Source: Balamuthia mandrillaris
Taxonomy: Eukaryota > Discosea > Longamoebia > Balamuthiidae
Assembly (NCBI GenBank): GCA_031835245.1
Contig: JAVKOQ010000525.1
Location: 1-30,234, forward strand
Length of the DNA: 30,234 nucleotides
Reading direction: 5' to 3'
Below the pieces are notes generated by a model. That model saw only the letters and a program-made list of their open reading frames with translations, made no database searches and had not been told where the DNA came from. Positions 1-9,785 of this stretch are shown here, in pieces; within the stretch, counting starts at the first letter, position 1, and each line of letters opens with the position of its first letter. The position numbers were made by a program, and so were the translations under genes.

Positions 1-719
1 ATTGAAAAGACGCAGGTATAAAAGGAGCAAATCCAGAAAAGAAACACAGCGAGGGAGACGGAGATCACATGTATATGGCTTGGTAAATTCCCAATCATTT
101 CGCCAGCCAAAGAGTCTCCCAACAGTACAAACTCGTCGTGGATGGGAAGTAAATGTTACGCAGAATCATTGGCAACAGGTAGGACGGGTCCAACAAACTA
201 TCATTCGAAATCTCCGGTCGTGCTGGGACGGGAGACATCTCTGTACGCCTTCAGCGTGTTAGACTTCTTGCACATTCGTATTTTGCTGATGATGTTCGTT
301 CCTTCGCCTACCAGACATTCAAAGTGTTTTGGTTAGATGGTACCCCAGAGTTTTCACAACTACGCATCATGTGCCTGGACACGAACCAGATGAAACGAGG
401 GAGGAAGCAGGAACGGTGGAGACCGTCCTGCACAGCGGTGGTTCGAGGAAAGCAAAGTGTTCCAACCCAAGTCTTACCATTCTCATTTGGCCTTTGTCAA
501 ACTTTTTCTCCCAAGATAGAAACATCTCTTGCACAGCAGCTCTGTTTTTGTCTACCGTTACTGTAGATCGAGCCCAACTTACATGTACATTCCGAGGGTT
601 TAGGGTAATGCTAGCCAACCGGTGCATTCTTTCACATAAATAGCTGGTAACGAAAGTAAAAGCCTTTGACCAAACACAAAACAAACCGAACAACACTACA
701 CACAGTACCTCAAACAAAC
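1..719. other. left-edge region with no recognised gene
   Basis: I could not assign a gene here. On the plus strand a stop-free frame runs from 183 to 566 and a second overlapping one ends at 643, but neither has a convincing start or a recognisable domain. A CAG|GTAGGA string near 175-184 could be a splice donor of a gene entering from the left. The last 80 bases belong to the 5' flank of the secreted-protein gene: an ATAAATAG box at 636-643 lies about 77 bases before its ATG and could serve as its TATA element. The window starts mid-sequence, so a partial upstream gene cannot be excluded. Confidence 0.4.
636..643 (+). promoter_or_regulatory. TATA-like box of the secreted-protein gene
   Basis: ATAAATAG sits 77 bases upstream of the ATG at 720, a workable distance for a short 5' UTR. 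The call rests on sequence and spacing only. Confidence 0.35.
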
Positions 720-1601
720 ATGTTCAAACACGCTGCCCTTCTGCTGGTTATTCTCCTGCTTTCCGCCACGCTTGTCTTTGGCGGAGGCGGCCATGATGAT
801 GGGGACGATGACCATGGCCCCTGTACCGATGACTCATGGAGGGAATGCATCGGTCAGCGACACTGCCGCTGCTACTCCAGCTTTGGGGAGAACTCGGTGG
901 AGCGGCGACTGGTGGACGTGTACAACCAAGAGCTGGTGGTGGCCAGGAACTACGACCTGGTCTACGACTTCTTCCGGGAGGACGCCACCACGGAGGTCCC
1001 CCTGGCTGGCATTTACATCAATGACCGGGAGAAGAACTACAATTACTTCCTCTTGGGCGACCCCGACATTGCTGACCTCTACGAAGTCCGCGTGATGACC
1101 ACGGACGAAGTGGTGATGGAGCAACGCTACGTGGCCACCGACCCTTCACGTCCCTGGAAGAAGGAGAAGCACACTGTCATCGTCCACTACTGTCATCAGA
1201 CCCTCTACAGCATCCAACTGGATAAGGAGTTCACCACAGGCTTCATCCAGTATTTCTACTATGACGAGCTGCACCAGCTGTACTTCATCCGTCTGTTCCA
1301 GGACACCCTGCAAATGTGGAACAACCTCCCTGCGGACGTGGACAAGAACATCACTCGCGTGTGCGACAGGATCCAACGCTTCTGCACTGGCCCCAACCAG
1401 GTCTACGACGACCGCCAGCATTGCGAGGACTTCATGAGCAGCATCCCCTTGGTCTCGGACATCGGACTGATCGGCTCCGGCAACACGGTGGCTTGCCGTG
1501 CGTTCCACACGTATCTGGCCAACACACAGCCGGACGTGCACTGCAAGCACGCGAGCCCCTTCAACATCAACCCTCTGGACACTCCCTGCGCTGCTCCTTA
1601 A
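720..1601 (+). CDS. secreted Cys-rich protein, unknown function
   Basis: Intronless gene of 293 residues. The first ~22 residues (MFKHAALLLVILLLSATLVF) form a clear signal peptide, followed by a short Gly/Asp/His-rich linker (GGGGHDDGDDDHG), so the protein should enter the secretory pathway. The mature part holds eleven cysteines, clustered at the N-terminus (CTDDSWREC, HCRC) and over the last ~90 residues, which suggests disulfides. The C-terminal part contains the string ACRAFHTYLANTQPDVHC. No further membrane segment, GPI signal or catalytic motif is apparent, and I do not recognise the family. The ATG at 720 is chosen because the signal peptide begins there and a TATA-like box lies upstream; the frame is open further upstream but without an ATG. 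Codon use is GC-rich at third positions. It ends 130 bases from the convergent repeat-protein gene. Confidence 0.85.
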   Translation: MFKHAALLLVILLLSATLVFGGGGHDDGDDDHGPCTDDSWRECIGQRHCRCYSSFGENSVERRLVDVYNQELVVARNYDLVYDFFREDATTEVPLAGIYINDREKNYNYFLLGDPDIADLYEVRVMTTDEVVMEQRYVATDPSRPWKKEKHTVIVHYCHQTLYSIQLDKEFTTGFIQYFYYDELHQLYFIRLFQDTLQMWNNLPADVDKNITRVCDRIQRFCTGPNQVYDDRQHCEDFMSSIPLVSDIGLIGSGNTVACRAFHTYLANTQPDVHCKHASPFNINPLDTPCAAP

Positions 1602-1730
1602 GACTTCTCTTTGGATGTGTTTTTTTCACGTGCTTAGCGAGAAGTAATGTTTTAGTGTATTTTTATTACTTTGTAGAACCTGTTTTTCTTTGTCGTTTCG
1701 CTGTTCTTTTTCTTTGCCATCGTTCTCTCT

Positions 1731-3714
1731 TTACCTATTATTTCTTCTTTCATTCTTGTGGCATGCCTGCGATTCTGCACCTTGGTCATCCCAAGGGCAT
1801 CCGTTCTCTTTGGCCCATTCTGCCACGTCAAAATGCCCTTTTCGTACAGCTGCAGCGTAAGTCGTCACGTCCCAAGGACAGCCGTGCTTCCTTGCCCATT
1901 TCAACACTCCCAGATGGCCAGCTTTGGCAGCAGCGGCGCAAGTACGTTGATCCCAAGGACACCCATTTTCTCTCGCCCACATCAACACCTCCAGGAAGCC
2001 GCGCTTTGCTGCTAAATAACAAACACGCGCATCGCAAGGGCATCCGCTTTCTCTTGAACGTCTTTGCATTGCCATCTCCTCGATCTCATCCGCGTAATCG
2101 CGAATCTCCTCGTTGCAAGGGCATCCGTTCGCTATGGCCCATTTCAACACTTCCCAATGCCTACCATCGGCAGCTGTCGCACAAACTCCTTCATCCCAAG
2201 GACATCCGATCTCCCTCGCCCATTGCAAAACTTCCAAGCGTCCGCTGTCTGCAGCGTTGCGACAAAGACTTGCTTCACCAAAAGGGCGGTGGTTTTCTTT
2301 CGCCCACTTTGCAACCTCTAGATTTCCACTGATGGCAGCCCTGGCGCAAGCAGGCGCATCCCACGGACAGCCGTGTTCTGTGGCCCATCTCAACACTTCA
2401 AAATGGGTGTTGTGTATCGCACCAGCGCAAGTGCTTTCGTCCCAAGGGCATCCACTTTCTCTGGCCCACTGCAGCACTCCCAAATGTCCACCACCAGCAG
2501 CGGAAGAACATGTATTTGCATTCCAAGGGCACCCGTTTTTCCTGGCCCACTGCAGCACTCCCAAATGTCCACCACCAGCAGCAGAAGCACATGTATTCGC
2601 ATTCCAAGGGCACCCGTTTTTCCTGGCCCATTGCACCACTTCCAAATGTCCACCACCAGCAGCAGAAGCACATGTATTCGCATTCCAAGGGCACCCGTTT
2701 TTCCTGGCCCATTTCAACACTTCCAAATGTCCACCAGCAGCAGCAGAAGCACATGTATTCGCATCCAGGGCACCCGTTTTCTCTGGCCCATTTAAACACT
2801 TCCAAATGTCCACCACCAGCAGCAAGCACATGTATTCGCATCCCAAGGGCACCTGTTTGCTCTGGCCCATTCAACACTTCCAAATGTCCACCACCGGCAG
2901 CGGGCACAGTATTAGCATCCCAAGGGCACCTGTTTGCTCTGGCCCATTTCAACACTTCCAAATGCCCACCACCAGCAGCAGAAGCACATGTGTTCGCATC
3001 CCAAGGGCATCCGTTTTCTCTGGCCCACTTCAACACATCCAAATGTCCCCCTGCCGCAACATATGCACAAGCGCGTTTGTTCCACGGACATCCATTTGCT
3101 CTGGCCCATTTCAAGATGCGAAAGCTGCTTTTCCTGGCCGCGTGGAGGCATGTACGTTCATCCCAAGGGCATCCGTTTTCTCTGGCCCACTTCAACACTG
3201 CAAACTTGCCACTCCATGCAGCGTTCGCACAAACCCGTTCATCCCAAGGGCACCCATTCTCCGTGGCCCATTGCAACACTTCCAAACGTCCGGCTGTCGC
3301 AGCATTTGCACAGGTCTCTTCGTCCCACGAGTAGCCCTCATCTCTTGCCCACATTAAAGCTTCCAAACAGCCGTGACGAGCAACCATAGGGCACACCTGA
3401 CGATCCAAAGAGAAACCAGGTTCGAGCGTGGCCCACTGCAGAGCTGCCAGGGAGGAGCACGCCCATTCGAAGGACAGTTTCTGGCGGAGCTGAACCGGGG
3501 TGCAGGAATACCATCTGCGGCAGGCCCTGGCCGCTGGGGCAATGCTGCTCTTAGGAAGCATGCTCAAGATGTGGCAAAGCACCTCATCCGCCAACAAGTC
3601 TTCGATGAGGGATGAAGAGAGTGATGGTAATGCCTCAAGCCTGGGTTTTTTCGTGGTTAGTTGTTGGGCTGTATTTGGTTTCTCTGCATTGCTTTGTTGT
3701 GTGCGCTTCAGCAT
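1731..3714 (-). CDS. F-box / ankyrin-like tandem repeat protein, frame interrupted
   Basis: Intronless minus-strand gene. From the ATG at 3714 a basic N-terminal stretch leads to an F-box-like segment (IEDLLADEVLCHILSMLP, then ARACRRWYSC). About 20 repeats of 27 residues (81 bp) follow, with the pattern WAREN-GCPWD-xxTCAxAA-xGGHLEVLK, the Trp/Cys-rich ankyrin-like repeat typical of large amoebal families. Such proteins are expected to be SCF-type ubiquitin-ligase adaptors, the F-box binding Skp1 and the repeats binding a target; that role is inferred. Units between roughly 2460 and 3020 are nearly identical, and in the middle of this block (about 2.75-2.95 kb) several units are shorter than 81 bp, so the N- and C-terminal halves lie in different frames. 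Both halves stay open over long stretches, so this is either a recent pseudogene or a consensus error in a hard-to-assemble block. Longer upstream starts would need a non-ATG codon. Its intact paralogue lies at 14717-15499. Confidence 0.7.
1775..3345 (-). repeat. tandem 81-bp coding repeat array
   Basis: The CTGGCCCA core recurs at 2461, 2542, 2623 and 2704, then at shorter spacing to 2939, then again every 81 bp at 3020, 3101, 3182 and about 3263. Units 2461-3020 are almost identical, while the outer units are diverged. This indicates recent expansion or homogenisation of the middle of the array by unequal exchange. Confidence 0.9.
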
Positions 3715-3875
3715 GTTGGTGGTAGTGCCAAGGAGTCTTTTGCTTTCTCTCGATGCTTTCCTAGCTATAGTTTTTGCTTTCTCTCGACGCTTTTTTCCTT
3801 TCAAATATTCACAGGAGAAACAAAAACAAACACCTCTTTCTTTTCACCGGCTTTTCGGTTCTCGTTCTTCTTCGC

Positions 3876-6758
3876 TCAGTAGCTCGCCCTCCTAAAGAAA
3901 GGGATGCAGTGCTGCCAAAGGGCGTCCGCAGAGAAAGGGGTCGTACTTGGTTCTTGCTCGAGCACTCGCACCAGATCCCACAAGCCGTTGGTGACCTTTT
4001 GCTCCCGTATCTCTTCTTCGTGCTCTGCTCTCTCCCGGTCGTGATTGGCGTCGGGTGCAATGCCCAGCATTCGCAGGCCTAAACCCAACAACAGATGGCG
4101 GAGCAACGTCTCGTTTGTCGTTGGCTGCGGTGAAGACGTAGATGATGAAGGCGGCAATTGGAAGAGAGAATGCAAGGGAATGTAAGTGGAATCGTTCTTC
4201 TCGCTTTCTGCTTCTTTTTCTTCTCCGTCTTCTTCCTCGTCTTCAAGAGGGTGAGTAGGGACATCCTTGTCGTACTTCACAATGACTGTGAGTTTCTCTT
4301 CTCCTTCTCCTCCTTCTCCACCGTTTTCTTCATGTTGTTTCGGTTGCACGGCACAACGAAGAGATTCAGAGAGAAGCATCGCAAAAGTGTTGAGAGTTGA
4401 GGTGAGCGTCAGGCTGTGAGAGTCGCAAGAGTCGCCGTAACAGTTACCGTTCTTTTCTTTAGCTTCCAGCTTCACTCGATACACGCTACAAGAAGGAGAA
4501 GAAGGGCGTGAAAAAAGAATGCTAGAAGAACGAGTCACCGTAAGTCCAGAGTATTCTCCCGAGTCCACAGATAGGTTGCTAAAGCCGCAAAAGCGAACGA
4601 AACACAGTAACGGAGACTCCACAAGAGAAGAAGAGGCGACGATGTTGGCTTGAAGGCACCGCGCTTGTCTATACATCCACAAATAGCGCTCCTCTGCCGT
4701 GGCCTGGGTTGACGTACAAACAAAAATAATAAGAGAAACAACGTTCTTGTGTCTTCGCTGGGTGCCAACAACGTACCTGAGACAACAAATGGTTCTGTTT
4801 GTCCAAGGTTGCAAGCATAGCCCTCGCTTCCTTCAAACTATTATCCTTCATGACAGCGGCAATGGTATCTGGTTTCGAAGGCTCCCAGTCTGGGTCCTCG
4901 GGTTGTTTCGTGAGGTCAATAAAACCCAAGTTCTCACTCTCCGCCAAAGCAGAAGCCGGTTTTCCTCTTCTTAGACTTGCTCGCGAGGTCTGTTGCGCGG
5001 CTTGCTTGCCTTTTTCTTCTTCCTTTTTGTTGTTCAACATCCATTGAAGTGGCTCGCTCCAATAGGGTTCTTCTTCGTCCCTTGTAAGCCACACGTGATC
5101 CAAGTCCAGTTTCCAGAAGAAGCCTAAACAAAGACTGAGAAACTCAAACATGCTCCTCTCCACTTCCGTAACTTCTTCTTGTTCGTTGTTGTTGATTCGG
5201 AAGAGCAATTGCCACAAACGACGAAGAAGAGGTTTGTTGAGGTTAGTCGGTTCGCCTGATCCACGAGACACAGTGAGTATCACAAGCGGTGCAGTTAACT
5301 CTTCTGTTTCTTCCTGCTTATCATTTTCCTTTGCGTCATTGTTTCCTCCTTCTTCTTCCATATCTTCTTTATTTTCGCTGCTCACTTTCTTTTGTTCTTC
5401 CCGTTTTATGCCTAAAGTGTTTCTCCATCCATCCGTTGCTTCATCTTGTTGCGTTGAGGATGGGGGCGAAGGAAGACGAGCTCGCATGAAGAATCCCATA
5501 TCCCAAGCTTCGTCTCGGTAGTCCCAACCTTGAACCACGTCTAAGGCTATCACCAAATCTTCCTCTTCCTGCCGTTCGCTCTCCTCTTCATTATCGATGT
5601 CCTCCTCTTCTTCCTCTCCTTGTGGTTGAACGTGGAGTTTGCTGAGAGAGATAAGCAAGACAGCGCGAATGCCAAGAGCATAAGAAATGTCCAGGCGGTC
5701 TTCCTCTCGCTCCAAATGTATCAAACGAAGCGCCTGGGATTGGATTAGGTGCCGTGCTCGCTTGATGGTTTGTTGGAGTTGAGAAGAAGAGCTAAAGCGA
5801 GGCTTCCACCACTGCGACAAGCATTCTTCTACGCGGGCTTGTAAGCTGGAAGAAGATAGAGCAATGAGGAGAACAGAAAGGCGAATACGGATCAGAATGA
5901 AAGGAAACAAGTTAGCCAAGAGAGGAAGGAGAAGAACAAGAACAAGAAGAAGAAGAAAATGAGGAATAAAGAACAAGAACAAGCACACGAAGAACTGCTG
6001 AAAAATAAAGGGCACCTGCAAGCATAAAACCTAGCCTTTATAGCTGGCATGACCGCCTTGCTCAACACCTTCAAAGCCTGCTGTGGGTCCGCCCGGCCCT
6101 CCTTGCTCTGTTGTTGTGACCAAGGCCACCCCCACCGCGAAGAAACCCCCTCCGTAGCTTGAGTGCCTTGGCCTCCATCCTCCCGATGAGGAGAAACAAA
6201 AAAGCTCGGAGGGGAGGTGACTCTCGCTAGCACTCGTTCGGCAAAGGGTTGGAGGGCGTCCATTCCCGTCATGCCATCCACCAGCCTCTTAAAGAGCCTG
6301 CACACGGCCCTGGCTTGCAGCAAAGGCTTCAGGTTGCATGCCCCCTTGTCGGCGAAGAAGCATTCACCGCTCGTTTTCTTTCGCTTCACGTTGGTGCTTG
6401 TTTTTGGTTTTTGGTCCTCAACGTCGACTCCTGCCTCTTCCTCTTGCTCATCCAGCTGTCTTTGAAGGATGTAAGGCTGAAGCACTGCGTTGTGGGAGAG
6501 CCGCTCGTGGTGGTTGCCGAGGCGAGGAAGCCCGGCAGAGCGAGAGCGATGCCAGGAACCGGAGGAGGAGGACTCCCAGAGAAAGCGCAACGTGTCGGCC
6601 CAAAGCTCCTCCGGAATGGTAACGCCGTCGTGGGTACGGTGGGACGGCTCGCCCTCCGATACTCCGCTCCCCTCCAGGCACGTTCTGGACCGCTTTTGAT
6701 CGCGTGGGTTAAGCTCTTCTTGTTGCTCTTCTTCAAGCGAGTGTGCTTTTCTTCGCAT
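3876..6758 (-). CDS. large F-box-like acidic protein, unknown function (3 exons)
   Basis: Exons on the minus strand: 6758-6016, 5845-4777 and 4703-3876, giving 879 residues with consistent phases (introns of 170 and 73 nt). Near residues 45-60 there is an F-box-like start (TIPEELWADTLRFLWE), and about 95 residues later a plausible second half (LLQARAVCRLFKRLVDG), so it may be an F-box split by a charged insertion. The middle and C-terminal regions alternate hydrophobic, conserved-looking stretches (GWDYRDEAWDMGFFMRARL, LDLDHVWLTRDEEEPYWSEP) with long Glu/Lys/Asp-rich low-complexity linkers. There is no signal peptide or membrane segment in the spliced product; the hydrophobic run seen in the unspliced frame lies in the first intron. 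I do not recognise the family beyond the F-box-like part. It is transcribed in the same direction as both flanking genes, 161 and 171 bases away. Confidence 0.75.
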
Positions 6759-6835
6759 CGTTTCTGTTGTTTTCTTTGGCTCTTCTTTTGTTTTTCCACG
6801 AAATTTTTGGGTTGAAAATTTTCGTAGTTATATTC

Positions 6836-6858
6836 ATGTCGACACGTAAAGTCGACAT
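6836..6858. promoter_or_regulatory. ATGTCGAC-N7-GTCGACAT inverted repeat
   Basis: Two 8-bp arms, ATGTCGAC at 6836-6843 and GTCGACAT at 6851-6858, lie in the 171-bp gap upstream of the 879-residue gene and just past the P450 stop. The GTCGAC core recurs in other gaps of this window (see Findings). It is a candidate protein-binding site; nothing shows which factor. Confidence 0.45.
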
Positions 6859-6929
6859 AATATTTTGGCAGATAAGGACGTCGGTTCGACTCGTGGTGCT
6901 TACGTTGGTATTTTTAAATATAGTCTTTC

Positions 6930-8230
6930 TTAGTGGCGACGAGGAGTGAACACGATATCCGGGACGGGTTCGGGGCGGGTGAGCAGCTTGACCACCGGGC
7001 GGCTCTCCAGCGAGGGATCCCGCAAGCGAAGGTTCCAGTCCTGGATCACGCGGGCCAGAAAGACGTAGGTCTCGTTGATGGCCAGCCTGGCGCCGAGGCA
7101 CATCCTGGCCCCAAAGCTGAAAGGCAACAAGGCGAAGGGGTGCTCCTCCTTTTTGAGCCATCTGTCCGGCTCGAAGCGCTCCGGCTCCGGGTACATGTTG
7201 GCGTCACGTCCCAAGAGGTTCATGAGCAGCATAATTCTTGTCTTCTTGGGGATGACGTGCTCTCCCAACTGGATGTCCTCTTCCAAGGTTCGAACCGTTC
7301 CCATGGTGGCAGGGCTGATCCTGGTGGACTCCTTGAAGACGTTCTTGAGGTAGGGCAGGCGACGCAGCTGCTCCGGGTCATCCAGGTCCCCTCCCTTGAG
7401 CTCCCTGCGCAGCTCCTCCGCCAGCTTGTCCTGCACCTCTGGGTTCTTGGCCAGCCAATAGCACACCCACTGCATGGAGACGCTGGTGGTGTCCACTCCG
7501 CCGAGGAAGAGCCCGCTGACGTTGGTGGTGATCTCGCGAAGGGAGACAGCGTTCTCCCCGCGGGACATGAGATAGGGCAGGAGGTAAGGGGAGACGGCCA
7601 GCTGGTCCTCGTCCAGCTCTCCGCGTTGCAGCTTTTCCATGAGTGTCTGCCGGGTCTCCTCCAGGTACTCCGTGCCGATGATCCAGAGATTCTTCATGCA
7701 GTCGACCATCTCCCCATAGGGAGGGCAGTGCTCGCGAGTGGCTCCAGGCATGCGCCACCTCTGCTCTGCCCCCATCTCCAGCTCCACAGTGAGGTCAAAG
7801 AGGTGGTGCGTGTTTTGGATGAAGTATTGGGTCTTCTCGGGGATGGCGCCGTTGGGGTCCAAGCTTCCCAGTCGCTTGCCGTAGAGCGCCATAGCAATGC
7901 TCTCGATGGTCACACGGCTGAGAAACTGGCGGAGGGTGGGTCGCTCTGCCTGCGGGATATCTTCTGCCAAGGTCTTGGCGATGACGGCGGAGGCGTCTCG
8001 CATCAGCGGTGCAAACATGGGGATGAAGCGTTGTGCTTCCAGCGGCGGCAACATACGCTTTTGAAGCTCGTTGCGGAGACGTTTCCACTCGTCTCCCTGT
8101 TTGTTTGCAATAGTTATTCATGAGAGTAAGAACGAAGAACGCACGAGCAAAGAGCACTGGAAGAAACACTAGTGCTAGCGGTGCAAAACGAAAAGGAGAG
8201 AGAAGCGAGAGAGAAGCGAGAGAAAGGATC

Positions 8231-8272
<42 letters not shown>

Positions 8273-8940
8273 AGAAACAAAGAAAAGGAGACAGGAAAAA
8301 AGAAGAGAGAAAACGAAAGTAGAAAGAGAGTTCATACCTCCTCAAAGAAAAGGTTGCCTTTCAACCACTCCTTCATCTCTTCCTGTTGGGCTTTCTTCCA
8401 CACGTCAAAGGCAAGACTGCTGGGATACTTGCCCTCGGCACGAAAGACTTGGGCCACGTGGTCTGGGTTGAAAACAGCAACAGAGGGCATGCCTCCCAGA
8501 ACAACTCTCAGCGTGTCACCGTGCTTTTGACGAAGGTCCCAGAGAATGTCGGCAGTGCCGCCGACGCCATCGCGGTGGACCATGATCATGGATAACACGT
8601 CCTGAGAGGGACCGGGCAGCGCCAGCAAGGCAGGGTCCAGAGGGGGAGCACGTTGGCTGGCAGCAGCCATAGCGGCGGCCATGGCGCCAGGGTCAGACAT
8701 GTCTGCAGCAGCAGCGGAGGGCGTTTGAGTTGTGTCATGCGCTGGGAGGGAAGTGCGAAAGTTTCGTCGCGTTCCTTTGCTGCTGTGAAGACACATAACG
8801 GAGGAAGCCGAGGAGGAGGAGGAGGCAGAGGAAACAGGACACCGCCAGCCGGGAAAGGAGGCCTGACGAAGAGACCGGCCGGCGCCGGCCAAAGAGACTC
8901 GAGGAGCAGGGACGCAACGAAGCGGACGAAGGCGCTGCAT
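6930..8940 (-). CDS. cytochrome P450, mitochondrial-clan type (2 exons)
   Basis: Exons 8940-8338 and 8096-6930 (241-nt intron) encode 589 residues of a haem monooxygenase. All P450 landmarks are present: helix-C GDEWKRLR (202-209), I-helix oxygen-binding GGVDTT (~400-405), K-helix ESTR (~457-460), PERF (~506-509) and the haem loop FSFGARMCLG with Cys ~534. The helix-C segment ending in LRNELQKRML resembles animal mitochondrial P450s (CYP11/24/27), which take electrons from a ferredoxin. The ~50-residue N-terminus is rich in Arg/Ser/Ala without acidic residues (MQRLRPLRCVPAPRVSLAG), as expected for a mitochondrial presequence, and no ER anchor is visible. The substrate cannot be predicted. The start at 8940 is the first ATG, but a TTTATAAA box only 12 bases upstream (8952-8959) would, if it is the TATA element, favour initiation at the internal ATG at 8796. 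The intron carries a long (GA)n tract. Confidence 0.92.
8234..8266. repeat. (AG)n microsatellite in the P450 intron
   Basis: Uninterrupted AG dinucleotide tract on the plus strand, which reads as (CT)n in the P450 pre-mRNA. It lies inside the single intron (8097-8337). Confidence 0.95.
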
Positions 8941-9425
8941 GCTGTGCACGGTTTATAAATCGGTCAACAACAAAAAAAGAAGCCCTTCAGCGCAAGTGTA
9001 ACGGGGAGTTCGATAAGACTTTTTCGTCCCTTCCACTGTATGCCCCAATAATAATAATAATACGGAAGCACTCATTTTTGGAGATTTCGTCGTCTTATTA
9101 AATAGCTCCTTCTACGGACCAATCAGAAATCGAACGTGGAACTTTAGAGCGATCATCGGTTGACGGAGTGCCAACTGTATATTTTGTAGACATTTTCCCG
9201 CCAAAAATTGAATTTTTGTTTTTTGGGCGGGTAATGCAAAATCAGAAAAATTTTTAGCAGCTTATTTTTTTTTCTCCAAATTTTTTCTTCTGTCTTTCTT
9301 TTTCATTCACAAAGCAAGCCTCACTCTCTTTCTCGCTTCGTATTTATTTTTTGTTTCACACACGTACACGCGCCTACTCTTAACCTCTCACTACTGTGTG
9401 CCTGCTCGCGTTCTTCTTCACCGCC
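8941..9425. promoter_or_regulatory. divergent P450 / CKS1 intergenic region
   Basis: 485 bases of AT-rich DNA between two divergent genes. It contains TTTATAAA at 8952-8959, a short (AAT)n run at 9047-9061, a CCAATCAG box at 9119-9126, an E2F-like TTTTCCCGCCAAAA at 9193-9206 and an opposed GGGCGGG motif at 9219-9231. These two GC blocks form an imperfect hairpin in otherwise A/T homopolymer-rich sequence. No RNA gene or ORF is evident. Confidence 0.6.
9193..9206 (+). promoter_or_regulatory. E2F-like site upstream of CKS1
   Basis: TTTTCCCGCCAAAA matches the E2F/DP consensus TTTSSCGC and is 220 bases before the CKS1 ATG. A second, inverted GC block (TTTTTTGGGCGGG) follows at 9219-9231 and a CCAAT box precedes at 9119. 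E2F control of CKS genes is known in animals; its use here is inferred. Confidence 0.45.
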
Positions 9426-9785
9426 ATGTCCCAACAAATCATCTATTCCGACAAATACTTTGATAAAAACTATGAGTACAGGTAAAACCACTTTTCCCTC
9501 ATCGTGCATGGACAAACGAAAGATTAACTTTTTCTCTACGGTTTCTCTTTCTCTCTTTGATTTAGACACGTTATTTTGCCAAAAGATTTTGTGCACCGAC
9601 TGCCCAACAAGCTCATGTCTGAGGCCGAGTGGCGAGCGCTGGGCGTGCAGCAATCCTTGGGCTGGGAGCACTACGCCATCCACGAACCCGAGCCCCACAT
9701 CCTGCTCTTCCGTCGTTCCCTTGCTTCTCCCTACGCCACCAAACCTTTGCCCAAGAGCTCTGAGAACATGACCGTCGTCAACTGA
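9426..9785 (+). CDS. CKS1: CKS1, cyclin-dependent kinase regulatory subunit (2 exons)
   Basis: Exons 9426-9481 and 9566-9785 encode 91 residues, the normal length of the family. CKS proteins bind CDK1/CDK2 and a phosphothreonine in substrates or in the Skp2-bound inhibitor, so they help drive mitotic entry and SCF-dependent turnover. Diagnostic strings are IIYSDKYFD near the start, RHVILPKDF across the splice junction, [18 protein letters not shown], and the strand/hinge segment [12 protein letters not shown] with the conserved HxPEPH turn. The arginine of RHVILP is formed by joining AG and A over an 84-nt intron. A 20-residue tail follows the core. The gene is head-to-head with the P450 gene and carries E2F-like and CCAAT motifs upstream. 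Confidence 0.97.

Noticed and set aside
183-566. Stop-free plus-strand frame near the left edge
   Set aside because: No ATG at a sensible place, no recognisable domain and a competing overlapping frame; kept only as a note on the region.
595-609. GAGGGTTTAGGGTAA as a telomere-type repeat
   Set aside because: Only two imperfect units inside ordinary sequence; no array.
367-717. 116-residue minus-strand frame starting near 717
   Set aside because: It overlaps the promoter and 5' end of the secreted-protein gene, with no domain or promoter of its own.
2113-3357. Long plus-strand frame opposite the repeat-protein gene
   Set aside because: A mirror of the 81-bp periodic repeat on the other strand; long antisense frames are expected from a period that is a multiple of three.
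1731-3714. Repeat-protein gene as a giant-virus insertion
   Set aside because: Similar repeats occur in giant viruses, but no other viral gene, terminal repeat or composition shift surrounds it, and a paralogue sits elsewhere among host genes; read as a host gene family.
6872-6895. GGTTCGACTC, resembling a tRNA T-loop / B box
   Set aside because: No matching A box, acceptor stem or anticodon arm can be drawn around it.
6933-8123. 396-residue plus-strand frame opposite the P450
   Set aside because: Antisense shadow of a GC-rich coding exon; the minus strand carries every P450 motif.
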